NCBI RefSeq assembly: GCF_003667275.1
Contig: NZ_RCNV01000013.1
Location: forward strand, 21,454-85,453
Direction: 5' to 3'
DNA: 64,000 nucleotides
Source: Mesonia aquimarina
GTDB taxonomy: Bacteria > Bacteroidota > Bacteroidia > Flavobacteriales > Flavobacteriaceae
Part shown: piece by piece, positions 45,337-55,197 of the stretch
Layout of the letters: each line of letters starts with the position of its first letter
Position numbering within the stretch: the first letter of the stretch is position 1
Translations under genes and position numbers: made by a program
The notes under the pieces: model-generated
Seen by the model: only the letters and a program-made list of their open reading frames with translations
What the model was told of the DNA's origin: nothing
Database searches by the model: none

Positions 45337-46269
45337 ATGAAAAATCTATTTGAAACTTCTTTAATCGCTAAAAACGATTTTATTTTTAAGGATAAGCAAA
45401 CCGGAATTGAACTTTGGTTAAAACGCGAAGACCAAATTCATCCTTTTGTTTCGGGAAATAAATTCAGAAAATTGAAGTATAATTTTTTGGAAGCAAAAAA
45501 AGAAGGAAAAAAAAAGGTGCTCACTTTTGGTGGAGCTTATTCTAATCATATTGCAGCAACTGCTGCTGCGGGAAAAATAATGAACATACAAACGGCAGGG
45601 ATTATAAGAGGGGAAGAGTTAGGTGAAAATATTTCAGCGACTTTATCAAAAAATAAAACCTTGAAGTTTGCTTCCGACCAAGGAATGGAGCTTCAATTTA
45701 TTTCTAGAAGTGCTTATCGAGAAAAAAACGAGCCGCATTTTTTAATCGAAAATTTTCCGGAATATTCAGATGTTTATGAAATTCCAGAAGGCGGCACAAA
45801 TAAATTAGCATTAAAAGGTTGCGAAGAAATTCTTACAGAACAGGACAAGGATTTTGACATTATTGCTTGCGCTGTTGGAACCGGCGGCACAATTGCCGGC
45901 ATTATTAATGCTTCTTCAGTAGATCAAAAAATATTAGGATTTCCGGCCTTAAAAGGAGATTTTTTAGAAGCTGAAATAAAAAAACTCACCACAAGAAATA
46001 ATGTTCAACTTATACTAGATTATCATTTTGGTGGTTATGCTAAAGTAGATAAAGCATTAATCAACTTTATAAATCAGTTTAAAAAAGACTATGCGATAGC
46101 TTTAGATCCAATTTATACCGGAAAGCTTTTATTTGGATTGATAGACTTGATTAAAGCTAGGGAATTTAAAGAAAATACTCGTATTTTAGCGGTTCATACC
46201 GGAGGATTACAAGGAATCTCTGGGATGAACCAAATGCTTGCTAAAAAAAATATGCCATTGTTAATTTGA
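45337..46269 (+). CDS. ACC deaminase/D-cysteine desulfhydrase family PLP enzyme
   Basis: 310 residues, fold type II. The PLP lysine is Lys42 in HPFVSGNKFRKLKYN, the family signature; TFGGAYSNHIAATAAAG is the following nucleophile-bearing helix (Ser of SNH), and CAVGTGGTIAGI is the phosphate cup. It could deaminate 1-aminocyclopropane-1-carboxylate or eliminate H2S from D-cysteine; sequence motifs alone do not decide, and most bacterial members are desulfhydrases. It is followed at 6 bp by the glucosaminidase gene. Confidence 0.88.
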   Translation: MKNLFETSLIAKNDFIFKDKQTGIELWLKREDQIHPFVSGNKFRKLKYNFLEAKKEGKKKVLTFGGAYSNHIAATAAAGKIMNIQTAGIIRGEELGENISATLSKNKTLKFASDQGMELQFISRSAYREKNEPHFLIENFPEYSDVYEIPEGGTNKLALKGCEEILTEQDKDFDIIACAVGTGGTIAGIINASSVDQKILGFPALKGDFLEAEIKKLTTRNNVQLILDYHFGGYAKVDKALINFINQFKKDYAIALDPIYTGKLLFGLIDLIKAREFKENTRILAVHTGGLQGISGMNQMLAKKNMPLLI

Positions 46270-46275
46270 TAATTT

Positions 46276-47130
46276 ATGAAAGTAAGATCACTGTTTTTAA
46301 TGATTATTTGCGCAGGATTTCTTTTTGCCTGCGGTGGTGCTAAAAAAAAGACAACACGTTCTGTGCCTCCGGTTAAGAAAGAAAATAATGAACTTTCAAC
46401 TTATGAAAAAGATCGTCAGGCAAATAAGATTGAGCCGAAAGAAGCTGTAAAAAATGAGAATAAAAAAAATACTCCTGTTTTTAAAAATGATGTAGAGCGA
46501 TACATTTATAACTTTGCAGAAATTGCAAAAGATGAAATGAATTTATACGGAATTCCGGCAAGTATAACGTTAGCTCAAGGGGTGTTAGAATCCAGTTCCG
46601 GTAAAGGAGAACTCACTTTAAAATCTAATAATCATTTCGGAATAAAATGTAACGGTTGGCAAGGCGGTAAGGTCTATCACGATGATGATGCTTTGCAAGA
46701 ATGTTTCAGGAAGTACAACGATCCTAAGTATTCCTTTAGAGATCATTCCTTGTTTTTATCAGAACGTAGACGTTATGCAGCCCTTTTTGAATTAGATAAA
46801 GACGATTATAAATCGTGGGCTCGTGGATTGAAAAAGGCAGGTTATGCTACAGATCCAAGATATCCACAAAAATTAATCAGTATCATAGAGCGCTATCAAT
46901 TGTATGAGTATGATAATGAAGTTTTAGGTAATGGTAGTCGAAAAGGCTTAGCTAAAAAAGAAAATTTGAGTCCAGATCATACTAGTATTCGCTATACAGT
47001 AAAAAAAGGCGATACCCTTTATAGCATAGCTCGCAAGTATAATTTAACGGTAGAAGAAGTAAAAGAAATTAACGATTTACGAAGCAATAATTTAGCCGTA
47101 GGTCAGAAACTATATGTAAAAGCTCTTTAA
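46276..47130 (+). CDS. Glucosaminidase lipoprotein with LysM domain
   Basis: 284 residues. The lipoprotein signal ends LFAC (Cys19). Residues about 75-215 form a glucosaminidase domain: PASITLAQGVLESSSGKGEL with the catalytic Glu, SNNHFGIKCNGWQGGKVYHD, FRKYNDPKYSFRDHSLFLS. Residues about 238-283 are a LysM peptidoglycan-binding domain (YTVKKGDTLYSIARKYNLTV). It should cut the glycan strands of peptidoglycan from the outer-membrane side. It lies between the PLP enzyme and hemL with short gaps. Confidence 0.92.
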   Translation: MKVRSLFLMIICAGFLFACGGAKKKTTRSVPPVKKENNELSTYEKDRQANKIEPKEAVKNENKKNTPVFKNDVERYIYNFAEIAKDEMNLYGIPASITLAQGVLESSSGKGELTLKSNNHFGIKCNGWQGGKVYHDDDALQECFRKYNDPKYSFRDHSLFLSERRRYAALFELDKDDYKSWARGLKKAGYATDPRYPQKLISIIERYQLYEYDNEVLGNGSRKGLAKKENLSPDHTSIRYTVKKGDTLYSIARKYNLTVEEVKEINDLRSNNLAVGQKLYVKAL

Positions 47131-47142
47131 GAAATTTTATTT

Positions 47143-48432
47143 ATGAGATATAAGAGAAGTAGTAAATTATTTGATGAAGCAAAAAAATATATCCCCGGCG
47201 GTGTAAACTCGCCTGTTAGAGCGTTTAGCGCTGTTGGCGGAGATCCTATTTTTATAAAAAAAGCTGAAGGGGCTTATTTATATGACGAAGATGACAATAA
47301 ATTAATAGACTATATCAACTCTTGGGGCCCTATGATTTTAGGTCATGCACACCCAAAAGTTACCGAAGCTGTTATTGAAAAAACAAAGCTGGGAACCTCT
47401 TTTGGAACGCCCACGGAAATTGAAACAAAGATTGCGCAGCTGGCTGTAAAAATGGTTCCGAATATTGATAAAATCAGAATGGTAAATAGTGGGACCGAAG
47501 CTTGCATGAGTGCTGTTCGTCTAGCTCGGGGGGTTACCGGAAAAGATAAAATCATAAAATTTGCAGGATGTTATCACGGACATAGTGATTCGTTTTTAAT
47601 TCAAGCCGGCAGTGGAGCAGTAACTTTTGGAACGCCCAATAGTCCTGGTGTAACAAAAGGAACTGCACAAGATACGTTGTTAGCAGATTTTAATAACCTT
47701 GAAAATGTAAAGGATTTAATTGAAGCAAATAAAGGAGAAATCGCATGTATTATTTTGGAGCCTGTAGCGGGAAATATGGGTTGTATTCCACCCAAAGAAG
47801 GCTTCTTAGAAGGTTTGCGTAAACTTTGTGATGACAATGGTATTTTATTGGTTTTTGATGAGGTGATGACAGGTTTTCGTTTATCACAAGGCGGAGCACA
47901 AGAACTATTAAATATTAATGCAGATATTGTTGCTTTTGGAAAAGTGATAGGTGGTGGTTTACCAGTTGGAGCCTTTGCTGCTCGTAATGAAATCATGGAC
48001 TATCTAGCACCAATTGGTCCGGTTTATCAAGCAGGAACGCTAAGCGGAAATCCTTTAGCCATGGCAGCTGGATTAGCAATGTTAACCGAATTAAACGAAA
48101 AGCCTGAAATTTTTGAAAGTTTAGCGAAAAAATGCGAATACCTTCATAAAGGAATAGAAAATGTGCTAAAAAATGCTGAAATACCACATACCATAAACCG
48201 AAAGGGCTCGATGATTTCTGTACATTTTGCAGAAGAAGCAGTGGTAGATTTTAAAACTGCAGCAGTAGGAAATAACGAAACCTTTAATCGTTTTTTCCAC
48301 GGAATGATGGATGAAGGTGTTTACATAGCTCCAAGTGCTTTTGAAACTTGGTTTTTAACCGAGGCTTTAAGTTATGAAGATTTAGACTTTACGATACAAG
48401 CAGTAGAAAATGTAGCTAAACGCTTGAAGTAA
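47143..48432 (+). CDS. hemL: Glutamate-1-semialdehyde 2,1-aminomutase
   Basis: 429 residues. It forms 5-aminolevulinate from glutamate-1-semialdehyde, in the C5 route to haem. [14 protein letters not shown] at the start, [32 protein letters not shown] with the PLP-pairing Asp, and Lys267 in [16 protein letters not shown] are diagnostic; [16 protein letters not shown] is the phosphate site. The C-terminus TWFLTEAL is also typical. It ends at a strong terminator shared with the convergent GH3 gene. Confidence 0.96.
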   Translation: MRYKRSSKLFDEAKKYIPGGVNSPVRAFSAVGGDPIFIKKAEGAYLYDEDDNKLIDYINSWGPMILGHAHPKVTEAVIEKTKLGTSFGTPTEIETKIAQLAVKMVPNIDKIRMVNSGTEACMSAVRLARGVTGKDKIIKFAGCYHGHSDSFLIQAGSGAVTFGTPNSPGVTKGTAQDTLLADFNNLENVKDLIEANKGEIACIILEPVAGNMGCIPPKEGFLEGLRKLCDDNGILLVFDEVMTGFRLSQGGAQELLNINADIVAFGKVIGGGLPVGAFAARNEIMDYLAPIGPVYQAGTLSGNPLAMAAGLAMLTELNEKPEIFESLAKKCEYLHKGIENVLKNAEIPHTINRKGSMISVHFAEEAVVDFKTAAVGNNETFNRFFHGMMDEGVYIAPSAFETWFLTEALSYEDLDFTIQAVENVAKRLK

Positions 48433-48468
48433 AAAAATAAGGATGAGAAAAAACTCATCCTTATTTTT
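48433..48468. terminator. Bidirectional terminator between hemL and the GH3 gene
   Basis: Perfect 15-base arms AAAAATAAGGATGAG and CTCATCCTTATTTTT around a 6-base loop; the right arm touches the GH3 stop codon. Confidence 0.9.
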
Positions 48469-49988
48469 TATAACTGTTTATTAATCGCTAACAATTCTTC
48501 CACGTAATCTCGTTTGTTTGATAAACGCGGAATCTTATGTTGTCCACCTAATTTCCCATGTTTCTTCGACCAGTTATAAAACAACCCGGTTTTGGCTTGA
48601 TGCAGTTGCAGCAGGTCTAAGGTTGTATTATTTTTTCGTTTTGCTTCATAATCGCTATTTAATGTTTGGAGGGTTTTATCTAAACATTGAATAAAATGAT
48701 TGAGATTTTCCGGGGCTTTTTTAAACTCTACAATCCATTCGTGTGCTCCTTTTTTATTTCCTTCCATAAAAATAGGCGCAGCGGTATAATCTACAATTTC
48801 GCAGTCGGTGAGTTTACTTGCTTTTTTTAACGCTTCTTCAGCATTTTCTATAATTAATTCTTCGCCAAATGCGTTAATGTGATGTTTCGTTCTACCAGTT
48901 ACTTTAATTCTGTAAGGAGAAAGTGAAGTGAATTTTACGGTATCTCCAACTTTATAACGCCATAAACCTGCATTGGTGGTGAGTATAATGGCGTAATTTT
49001 TATGAAGTTCAACTTCATTTAACGGAATTATTTTTTCTTTTGATGTTCCATAAGTTTCCATGGGAATGAACTCATAGAAAATGCCATAATCTAGCATTAA
49101 TAAAAGCTCGTTGCTATTATTTAAATCTTGTACGGCAAAAAAACCTTCGGAAGCATTGTAGATCTCATAATAGCGAAAATCATCTCTTGGGATAATTTTT
49201 TCATATTGAGCCGCATAAGGTTCAAAGCTAACGCCCCCATGAAAATATACTTCTAAATCTGGCCAAACTTCTAATAAGCTCGCTTTGTGCGTAGTTTCTA
49301 AAACACGATTGAGTAAAACCAGCATCCAAGAAGGAACTCCGGCAATACTAGTTACTTTTTCTTTAATAGTTTGGTTGACTACCGCTTGCATCTTTTTTTC
49401 AAAATCGCTCATCAGCGAAATTTCGTTGTTTGGTGTACTACTGTAGGTAGCCCAAAACGGCATATTGTCAATTAAAATTGCGGAAAGATCACCAAAGGCA
49501 GTTCCATTTTCTCTGTAAAGTTCTTTGCTTCCACCCAAACGAAGACTTTTTCCGGTAAATAATTGAGCGTCCTCATTGTTGTTTAAATACAAACAGAGCA
49601 AATCTTTACTCGCCGCATAATGGCAATCTTCTAAAGATTCTGGACTTACGGGAATAAACTTGCTTTTTGCATTTGTGGTTCCGCTAGATTTAGCAAACCA
49701 TTTAATGGGAGTTGGCCAAAAAATATTATTTTCGCCTCTTCGCGAGCGTTCTATATTAGGCTCTACGTCTTCATAACTTTGCACCGGAACACGTTCTGAA
49801 AAAGTGGCGTAGGTTTTTATAGATTCAAAATCGTATTGTTTACCAATTTCTGTAAATTTTGCTTTGTCTATAAGTTGATGCAAAAGCTCTAATTGTACTT
49901 CTTGAGGATATTTAATAAAAAGCTCCATCTGGTGGATACGCTTCTTTAAAAACCAAGAAGCAATAGAATTTACAATAGGAATTGGCAT
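48468..49988 (-). CDS. GH3 family acyl-adenylating-type protein
   Basis: 506 residues. The GH3 fold shows KWFAKSSGTTNAKSKFIPVS (ATP-binding loop), FHGGVSFEPYAAQYEKIIP, YYEIYNASEGFFAVQDL and LWRYKVGDTVKFTSLSPYRI, then the hinge and C-terminal lid VTGRTKHHINAFGEELIIEN. Plant GH3 enzymes conjugate amino acids to hormones; the bacterial role is unknown, possibly amide bond formation on a carboxylic acid. It faces away from the DUF2797 gene. Confidence 0.9.
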   Translation of the reverse strand: MPIPIVNSIASWFLKKRIHQMELFIKYPQEVQLELLHQLIDKAKFTEIGKQYDFESIKTYATFSERVPVQSYEDVEPNIERSRRGENNIFWPTPIKWFAKSSGTTNAKSKFIPVSPESLEDCHYAASKDLLCLYLNNNEDAQLFTGKSLRLGGSKELYRENGTAFGDLSAILIDNMPFWATYSSTPNNEISLMSDFEKKMQAVVNQTIKEKVTSIAGVPSWMLVLLNRVLETTHKASLLEVWPDLEVYFHGGVSFEPYAAQYEKIIPRDDFRYYEIYNASEGFFAVQDLNNSNELLLMLDYGIFYEFIPMETYGTSKEKIIPLNEVELHKNYAIILTTNAGLWRYKVGDTVKFTSLSPYRIKVTGRTKHHINAFGEELIIENAEEALKKASKLTDCEIVDYTAAPIFMEGNKKGAHEWIVEFKKAPENLNHFIQCLDKTLQTLNSDYEAKRKNNTTLDLLQLHQAKTGLFYNWSKKHGKLGGQHKIPRLSNKRDYVEELLAINKQL

Positions 49989-50083
49989 GGAATCACGTAT
50001 ATTTAAAGCTCGTTATTTGGTTTATAAAAATAAAATTATTTTTATGCTCTTCAAAAAAAGCTGAACAAATAAAAGTAAAAATT

Positions 50084-50884
50084 ATGCAATTTCAGGGTGT
50101 TTTAAGAAAAATGAAAACAGAGTGGTCTTCACCAATTCAATATTTTCTAATTTTTGAAGATGATTTTATTCACATGAATCAATTGTTAGATAAAACCATA
50201 GCCATTCATTTTGTAAAATATGAGTGTTTAAATTGTGGTGAAGATAAAAAGATTTTTAGACAAGGTTTTTGCTACGATTGTTTTTATGACACCCCAAGAG
50301 CAGGAGATTGGATCATGCGTCCTGAATTGAGTAAGGCACATTTAGATGAAGAAGATCGTGACTTAGTGTACGAGAAAAAAGCTCAGTTACAACCGCATAT
50401 CGTTTATTTAGCAAATTCTAGTAATGTAAAAGTAGGAGTGACGCGTAAAACACAAGTTCCTACACGTTGGATAGATCAAGGTGCACACGAAGCCATTGAA
50501 ATTGTAGAAGTGCCCAATCGGTATTTGGCCGGTATAACAGAAGTAGCTTTGAAAGATCATGTTGCCGATAAAACAAATTGGCGTGCCATGCTAAAAAATG
50601 AAATTGAAGATGTTAATTTAGAAGAACAGCGTGATGCATTAAAACAATTTATTCCCGATGAAGCCAAAGAGTATTTTATAGAGAGTAATAAAGAAACAGA
50701 AATAAATTTTCCGGTGTTAGAATATCCAAAAAAGTTGAAGAGCTTAAATCTGATGAAAAAACTGGATTATAGCGGTAAACTAAAAGGCATTAAAGGGCAA
50801 TATCTTATTTTTGAAGATGATACCGTTTTTAATCTGAGAAATCATGAAGGTTTTGTAGTGAATATGGAAATTAAACAGGATTAA
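50084..50884 (+). CDS. DUF2797 protein with zinc-ribbon-like motif
   Basis: 266 residues from ATG 50084 (MQFQGVLRKMKTEW); the longer frame from 49982 overlaps the GH3 start and is AT-rich leader. CLNCGEDKKIFRQGFCYDC has two CxxC pairs (about residues 48-66) suggesting a zinc ribbon, and VYLANSSNVKVGVTRKTQVP with RWIDQGAHEA resembles a GIY-YIG nuclease core. The family has no described function. Its 3' end overlaps the convergent racemase gene by 4 bases. Confidence 0.8.
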   Translation: MQFQGVLRKMKTEWSSPIQYFLIFEDDFIHMNQLLDKTIAIHFVKYECLNCGEDKKIFRQGFCYDCFYDTPRAGDWIMRPELSKAHLDEEDRDLVYEKKAQLQPHIVYLANSSNVKVGVTRKTQVPTRWIDQGAHEAIEIVEVPNRYLAGITEVALKDHVADKTNWRAMLKNEIEDVNLEEQRDALKQFIPDEAKEYFIESNKETEINFPVLEYPKKLKSLNLMKKLDYSGKLKGIKGQYLIFEDDTVFNLRNHEGFVVNMEIKQD

Positions 50885-51957
50885 TCAATCAATTCTTTTT
50901 TTATATATTTTGAATTCATAACCCGTAAAGCTCCCATATAGCTCATTTTGAAGCTTACAACATCTCCAACTTTATGATCTTTATTTGTTTTGGAAACATC
51001 CAACACCAACATATCTGAGCTGGCACCGATGAATTTGAGGTCTTTTTCTGTCGGGATTAAAAAGTCCACTTTTGAAATATCCAACAAACCGATGTCTAAA
51101 ATTGCTCTTTTTTGAGTGTTCCCGTAGTCATTTTCGTTTATTTTGGTTTTTTCTCCGGAAGGATTATTTTCCATATTACCATAAGGAACAACCGGTTTCT
51201 CTGTTATTTCTATAATTTCTGAATGCAGCATGAAAACATCATCTTTCATATCAGGAATTGTTTTGTTCTCAAAAAGATCGGTTCCTAAAAATAAAGTCTC
51301 ACCAATTCTGAAATGATTGACACCTTTTGGTATTTGACCTTTCATTAATAATGGAACCATAACCGATGAACCTCCTGAAACCCCTTTAATTTTCTTGCCA
51401 AATTTAGCTTCAATAAGTTGTTGGTATAAACTTAATTGAATCAATTTATCTTTGCTTGGCATCACACCATTTAGACAATTTAAATTTGCTCCAATTCCCG
51501 CTACTTCAATATTAGGGAGCTCAAAAACCTTTTTATAAAAATCGATTAAAGATTCGCCCATAATTCCTTCACGCAAATCTCCTAACTCGATCATAATTAT
51601 AATTCGGTGCGTTTTTTTTTGTTTTGAAGCTTCCTCAGATAACCATTTTATTGTTAAATATTCTGTATTAAAACTGATGTCTGCAAACTTTACAATATCT
51701 TCTATGCTATCTTTTGCAGGGGGTTTAATATAAATAGTCTCTTTTGTCGGAGCTATTTTTTTTATAGTTTTTAAGTTTGCTAGCCGAGCATCGCAGATTT
51801 GCTCATCGCCTAATGAAAGTACAAAGTCGAGATAAGTTTCATTTCCGCAAAGCATTTTTAAAACCGGAGCCCATTCCATATTATTTTGTTGAAATAAATT
51901 CTGCAAATATTCGTAATTATATTTGAGAGAGGATTTGTTTAGGGTTACGTAAGCCAT
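50881..51957 (-). CDS. Alanine/ornithine racemase-like PLP enzyme
   Basis: 358 residues, alanine-racemase-type TIM-barrel PLP enzyme. Lys34 in WAPVLKMLCGN is the Schiff-base lysine; IIIMIELGDLREGIMGESLI, GIGANLNCLNGVMPSKDKLI, SGGSSVMVPLLM and FRIGETLFLGTD match the YhfX/ornithine racemase-like group. The C-terminal beta domain is short. It is the last gene of an operon after a GNAT gene and a sodium:solute symporter (7-bp gap), suggesting use of an imported amino acid. The substrate is unknown. Confidence 0.82.
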   Translation of the reverse strand: MAYVTLNKSSLKYNYEYLQNLFQQNNMEWAPVLKMLCGNETYLDFVLSLGDEQICDARLANLKTIKKIAPTKETIYIKPPAKDSIEDIVKFADISFNTEYLTIKWLSEEASKQKKTHRIIIMIELGDLREGIMGESLIDFYKKVFELPNIEVAGIGANLNCLNGVMPSKDKLIQLSLYQQLIEAKFGKKIKGVSGGSSVMVPLLMKGQIPKGVNHFRIGETLFLGTDLFENKTIPDMKDDVFMLHSEIIEITEKPVVPYGNMENNPSGEKTKINENDYGNTQKRAILDIGLLDISKVDFLIPTEKDLKFIGASSDMLVLDVSKTNKDHKVGDVVSFKMSYMGALRVMNSKYIKKELID

Positions 51958-51963
51958 GCAGTT

Positions 51964-53367
51964 TTATTTTTTTACCAATAAATATACTAAGAGCGATGCA
52001 ATTATACCAATTAAAATCGGGTCGAAACCAAATGGGATATTAACATCTAAAAAACTAAGAATTAATGTGGTAAAACCACCAAGAAACATAGAGGCTAAAG
52101 CGGCCACAGGTTTTTTATGTTTCGCAAATAACATTGCCAAAACCGGAACCAACAATCCGGAAACCATAAATGAATAGGAGAGGAGCATTAAATCTAGTAC
52201 ACTTGTCATATAACTCGCGATTAAAATAGCGACAAAGCCAATAACAAAAGTGACTATTTGAGATATTTTTATTGCTTTGGGATTGTCTTCCTTTAGTCCT
52301 AAAATATCAGTTATAAAATTACCTGATGCCGCAAGTAAACAACTATCTGCGGTAGACATAATTGCTGAAAAGTAGGCTGAAAGCATTAATCCCATTAATC
52401 CTACAGGGAGTACAGTTTTTAAAAGCATGGGTAACCCGATTTCGGCATCCATTTCTGCTGCTCCTGAAAAACCTTCAGCAATAAATAAGCCTTGTTCAGC
52501 ACCTACGCGGGCAAAAAGTCCTAAAATAATTCCCATAAATGCCATAATAGGATATTCAAAAAAACCGGCTATATACCAAGCTTTTCTTGCTGTTTTTTCA
52601 TCTTTACAAGCATAAATCCGCTGGTATAATGTCATTCCAACAAACCAAATAGGAACAATTGTAATAAACCAATTTATAAATTTCACCCAACTTAAATTTG
52701 TTAAACTAAAAAGTTTATCGGGCAATGTGTTAACAATTGTTTCATAGCCGCCAAGCGCATTATATGCAATTGGAATTCCTATAAAAATAAGTCCGAACAT
52801 TAAAATAGACCACTGAAATGTATCCGTATAAATAACTGCTTTTATTCCACCAAAAACAGTATAAATTACCGCTACAGCACCCATAATGTAGAGTGCATTT
52901 TCTAAGCCGAGTTCAGGGAAAGTTCCTACTGCAAGTTTTGCTCCTGCTAATAGTTGAGAGGAAGTAAAACCCAAGTAGCCGATGAAAGAAATAATTCCTG
53001 CTGCAAGCGCAACCTTTTTTCCGTAGCTGTCTTTTAGAAGTTGTGGGAAAGTTAAGAAGTTTAATTTTTTTGCCTTATGAATAACTTTTGGAATAAGAAA
53101 AACGGCACTAAGCCATGCGCCAATTAAACCTGTAAAAAGCATCCAAGAGCCTGAAAGTCCCATTATGAAACCTAAACCACCAAGACCAATAGAAAAGCCG
53201 CCACCAACATCTGTTGCCACTACGGAAAGACCAACATGAAAACTACTCATGTTCCTGCCGCCTACATAATAATCGTTGGTGTTTTTGTTTTTTTTATAAT
53301 AATAGAAACCAATGCCTAAAACTAAAATTAGGTAAGTAATAAAGACAATAATGTCTATAATGGGCAT
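51964..53367 (-). CDS. Sodium:solute symporter family transporter
   Basis: 467 residues with about 13 membrane helices. NDYYVGGRNMSSFHVGLSVV and TDVGGGFSIGLGGLGFIMGL match helices 1-2 of the SSS family; GGIKAVIYTDTFQWSILMFG and STADSCLLAASGNFITDIL are the later hallmark segments including the Na+-site helix. It should co-transport Na+ with an organic solute. It sits between a GNAT gene (4-bp gap) and an amino acid racemase (7-bp gap), so the solute may be an amino acid. Confidence 0.92.
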   Translation of the reverse strand: MPIIDIIVFITYLILVLGIGFYYYKKNKNTNDYYVGGRNMSSFHVGLSVVATDVGGGFSIGLGGLGFIMGLSGSWMLFTGLIGAWLSAVFLIPKVIHKAKKLNFLTFPQLLKDSYGKKVALAAGIISFIGYLGFTSSQLLAGAKLAVGTFPELGLENALYIMGAVAVIYTVFGGIKAVIYTDTFQWSILMFGLIFIGIPIAYNALGGYETIVNTLPDKLFSLTNLSWVKFINWFITIVPIWFVGMTLYQRIYACKDEKTARKAWYIAGFFEYPIMAFMGIILGLFARVGAEQGLFIAEGFSGAAEMDAEIGLPMLLKTVLPVGLMGLMLSAYFSAIMSTADSCLLAASGNFITDILGLKEDNPKAIKISQIVTFVIGFVAILIASYMTSVLDLMLLSYSFMVSGLLVPVLAMLFAKHKKPVAALASMFLGGFTTLILSFLDVNIPFGFDPILIGIIASLLVYLLVKK

Positions 53368-53370
53368 TGT

Positions 53371-53814
53371 TTATTTTTTGAACCGCATCTCGAGGTATTT
53401 GTTCTCGAAACCAAGTTTTTCGTAGAGTTTTTTTGCAGGATTGTCTGGCTCTACGTGTAGAGCAATATCACCTTTTGCAAGATCAATAGCTTTTTCCATA
53501 AGCTGTTTGCCTATACCTTTACCACGCTGATTTTCGTGAACTGCAATATAAACTAATAAATTCTCAGGAATATAACCGGTCATTCCGGTTTCATTTATAA
53601 TAGTGATTCCTTTAAGGGTTTGTTCTTCTTTAAGTATTAGGACAAACCCTCCAGTATGTTTTGCGGAATCTCCAATAGCAAATTGTAAACACTTTTTTAT
53701 GTCTTCTTTGGCATCGCCGTATTGGCCCAATTGAGTGTAAAGAAAATCAATAATTTCCTGTTTTTCCTCTTCATTGGGTTTTACATTAGAATTATAGATT
53801 GTAAAAGTGTTCAT
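53371..53814 (-). CDS. GNAT family N-acetyltransferase
   Basis: 147 residues. NLLVYIAVHENQRGKGIGKQ is motif A with the acetyl-CoA pyrophosphate loop, LHVEPDNPAKKLYEKLGFEN is motif B. The N-terminus is more variable. First gene of the operon with the symporter and the racemase. The acetylated substrate is unknown; an amino acid derivative is conceivable from the neighbours. Confidence 0.88.
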   Translation of the reverse strand: MNTFTIYNSNVKPNEEEKQEIIDFLYTQLGQYGDAKEDIKKCLQFAIGDSAKHTGGFVLILKEEQTLKGITIINETGMTGYIPENLLVYIAVHENQRGKGIGKQLMEKAIDLAKGDIALHVEPDNPAKKLYEKLGFENKYLEMRFKK

Positions 53815-53826
53815 AGAAAAAGAAGT

Positions 53827-54021
53827 CTAAAATTCTTCTTGTTCTCTTAATGATTGAATGTAAGCTGCTTTTTGAACTTGTTTTCTTCTTGCAACAGATT
53901 TTTTTGTGTAATACTGATTGTCACGAAGATTTTGAAGTACTTTAGTATCTCTAAATTTTCTTTTCATGCGCTTAAGTGCACGTTCAATTTTTTCTCCGTC
54001 TTTTACTTTTACTACTAGCAT
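53827..54021 (-). CDS. rpsU: 30S ribosomal protein S21
   Basis: 64 residues, basic. VKVKDGEKIERALKRMKRKF, RDTKVLQNLRDNQYYTKKSV and ARRKQVQKAAYIQSLREQ match bS21 of flavobacteria. bS21 sits near the anti-Shine-Dalgarno region of 16S rRNA, of interest in a phylum that rarely uses Shine-Dalgarno sites. A TACCTTTG box lies about 73 bp upstream. rpoD follows upstream on the same strand. Confidence 0.95.
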   Translation of the reverse strand: MLVVKVKDGEKIERALKRMKRKFRDTKVLQNLRDNQYYTKKSVARRKQVQKAAYIQSLREQEEF

Positions 54022-54094
54022 GTATGAGTTTTGTTTGTATGAATAACTTTTAGAATTTTTCTAAAAGATTAGCTTAAGCTATTTTAACTTTGTG

Positions 54095-54102
54095 CAAAGG
54101 TA
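54095..54102 (-). promoter_or_regulatory. Bacteroidota -7 box for rpsU
   Basis: Minus-strand TACCTTTG, exact TAnnTTTG match, giving a leader of about 70 bases. Confidence 0.5.
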
Positions 54103-54148
54103 CAAATAATTCTGTGGAATTACTTAAAATCAACTATTTTGAAGATTT

Positions 54149-55012
54149 TTAACCTAAATATTTTCTTAGAATTTTATTTTTTGAAGATTGGCGCAGTTTT
54201 CTAATCCCTTTTTCTCTAATCTGTCTAACGCGCTCTCTGGTTAAATCAAAAGTTTCACCAATTTCTTCAAGCGTCATAGGTTGTTGATCTCCAATACCGT
54301 AAAATAATCTAATAACATCTGCTTCTCTTACAGATAAGGTGTCTAAAGCTCGATTAATTTCTATATTTAAGGAGTCTAATATTAAACCTTCATCCGGATT
54401 AGGAGATTCTCCCGTATTTACAACATCATAAAGATTGGAGGTTTCTCCATCTTTTAAAGGAGCATCCATAGAGAGATGACGACCAGAATTTTTAAGCGAT
54501 TGTTTTACATCGGCAACCGTCATATCTAATTCTTTAGCAATTTCTTCTGGCGTGGGTGGTCGCTGATTGCTTTGCTCTAAATGAGAAAAAGCTTTGTTGA
54601 TTTTATTGATAGAACCAATTTTATTCAGCGGTAAGCGTACAATTCTAGATTGTTCTGCCAAAGCTTGTAAAATAGATTGACGAATCCACCAAACGGCGTA
54701 AGAAATAAATTTAAATCCACGTGTTTCATCAAAACGCTTTGCCGCTTTTACCAAACCAACGTTTCCTTCATTAATTAAATCGGGTAACTTTAATCCTTGA
54801 TTTTGATATTGTTTAGCAACAGAAACTACAAAACGTAAGTTTGCTGTAGTTAGTTTTTCTAAGGCTACTTGATCGCCTTCCCGAATACGTTGGGCTAATT
54901 CTACTTCTTCTTCAGCAGTAATTAAATCTACCTTGCCAATATCGTGAAGGTATTTATCTAAGGATACAGATTCTCTGTTGGTTACCTGTTTGGTAATTTT
55001 AAGCTGTCTCAT
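54149..55012 (-). CDS. rpoD: Primary RNA polymerase sigma factor, short Bacteroidota form
   Basis: 287 residues. It starts directly at region 1.2 ([20 protein letters not shown]), then region 2 ([33 protein letters not shown]), region 3 and region 4 ([37 protein letters not shown]). Region 1.1 and the non-conserved insert are absent, as in this phylum, whose sigma reads TAnnTTTG promoters like those seen throughout this window. It lies upstream of rpsU on the same strand. Confidence 0.95.
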   Translation of the reverse strand: MRQLKITKQVTNRESVSLDKYLHDIGKVDLITAEEEVELAQRIREGDQVALEKLTTANLRFVVSVAKQYQNQGLKLPDLINEGNVGLVKAAKRFDETRGFKFISYAVWWIRQSILQALAEQSRIVRLPLNKIGSINKINKAFSHLEQSNQRPPTPEEIAKELDMTVADVKQSLKNSGRHLSMDAPLKDGETSNLYDVVNTGESPNPDEGLILDSLNIEINRALDTLSVREADVIRLFYGIGDQQPMTLEEIGETFDLTRERVRQIREKGIRKLRQSSKNKILRKYLG

Positions 55013-55197
55013 AGGCCCAATGTAAAATTGTTTTTTGCAGGCGGCAGAATACTACTTTTAATTGTAATGGGCAAGAAAATTATGATTTTTTACTAATACT
55101 GGTCTTGTTTATTTTAATAATGATTATAAAAAGTAATTTAGAATTAAAGAATTTAAATGAATTCTTTTTTGTGATATTTTATTTTTAAATTAACGAC

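Noticed and set aside
49982..50083. N-terminal extension of the DUF2797 protein
   Set aside because: Overlaps the GH3 start and reads as AT-rich leader; MQFQGVLRKM is a natural start.
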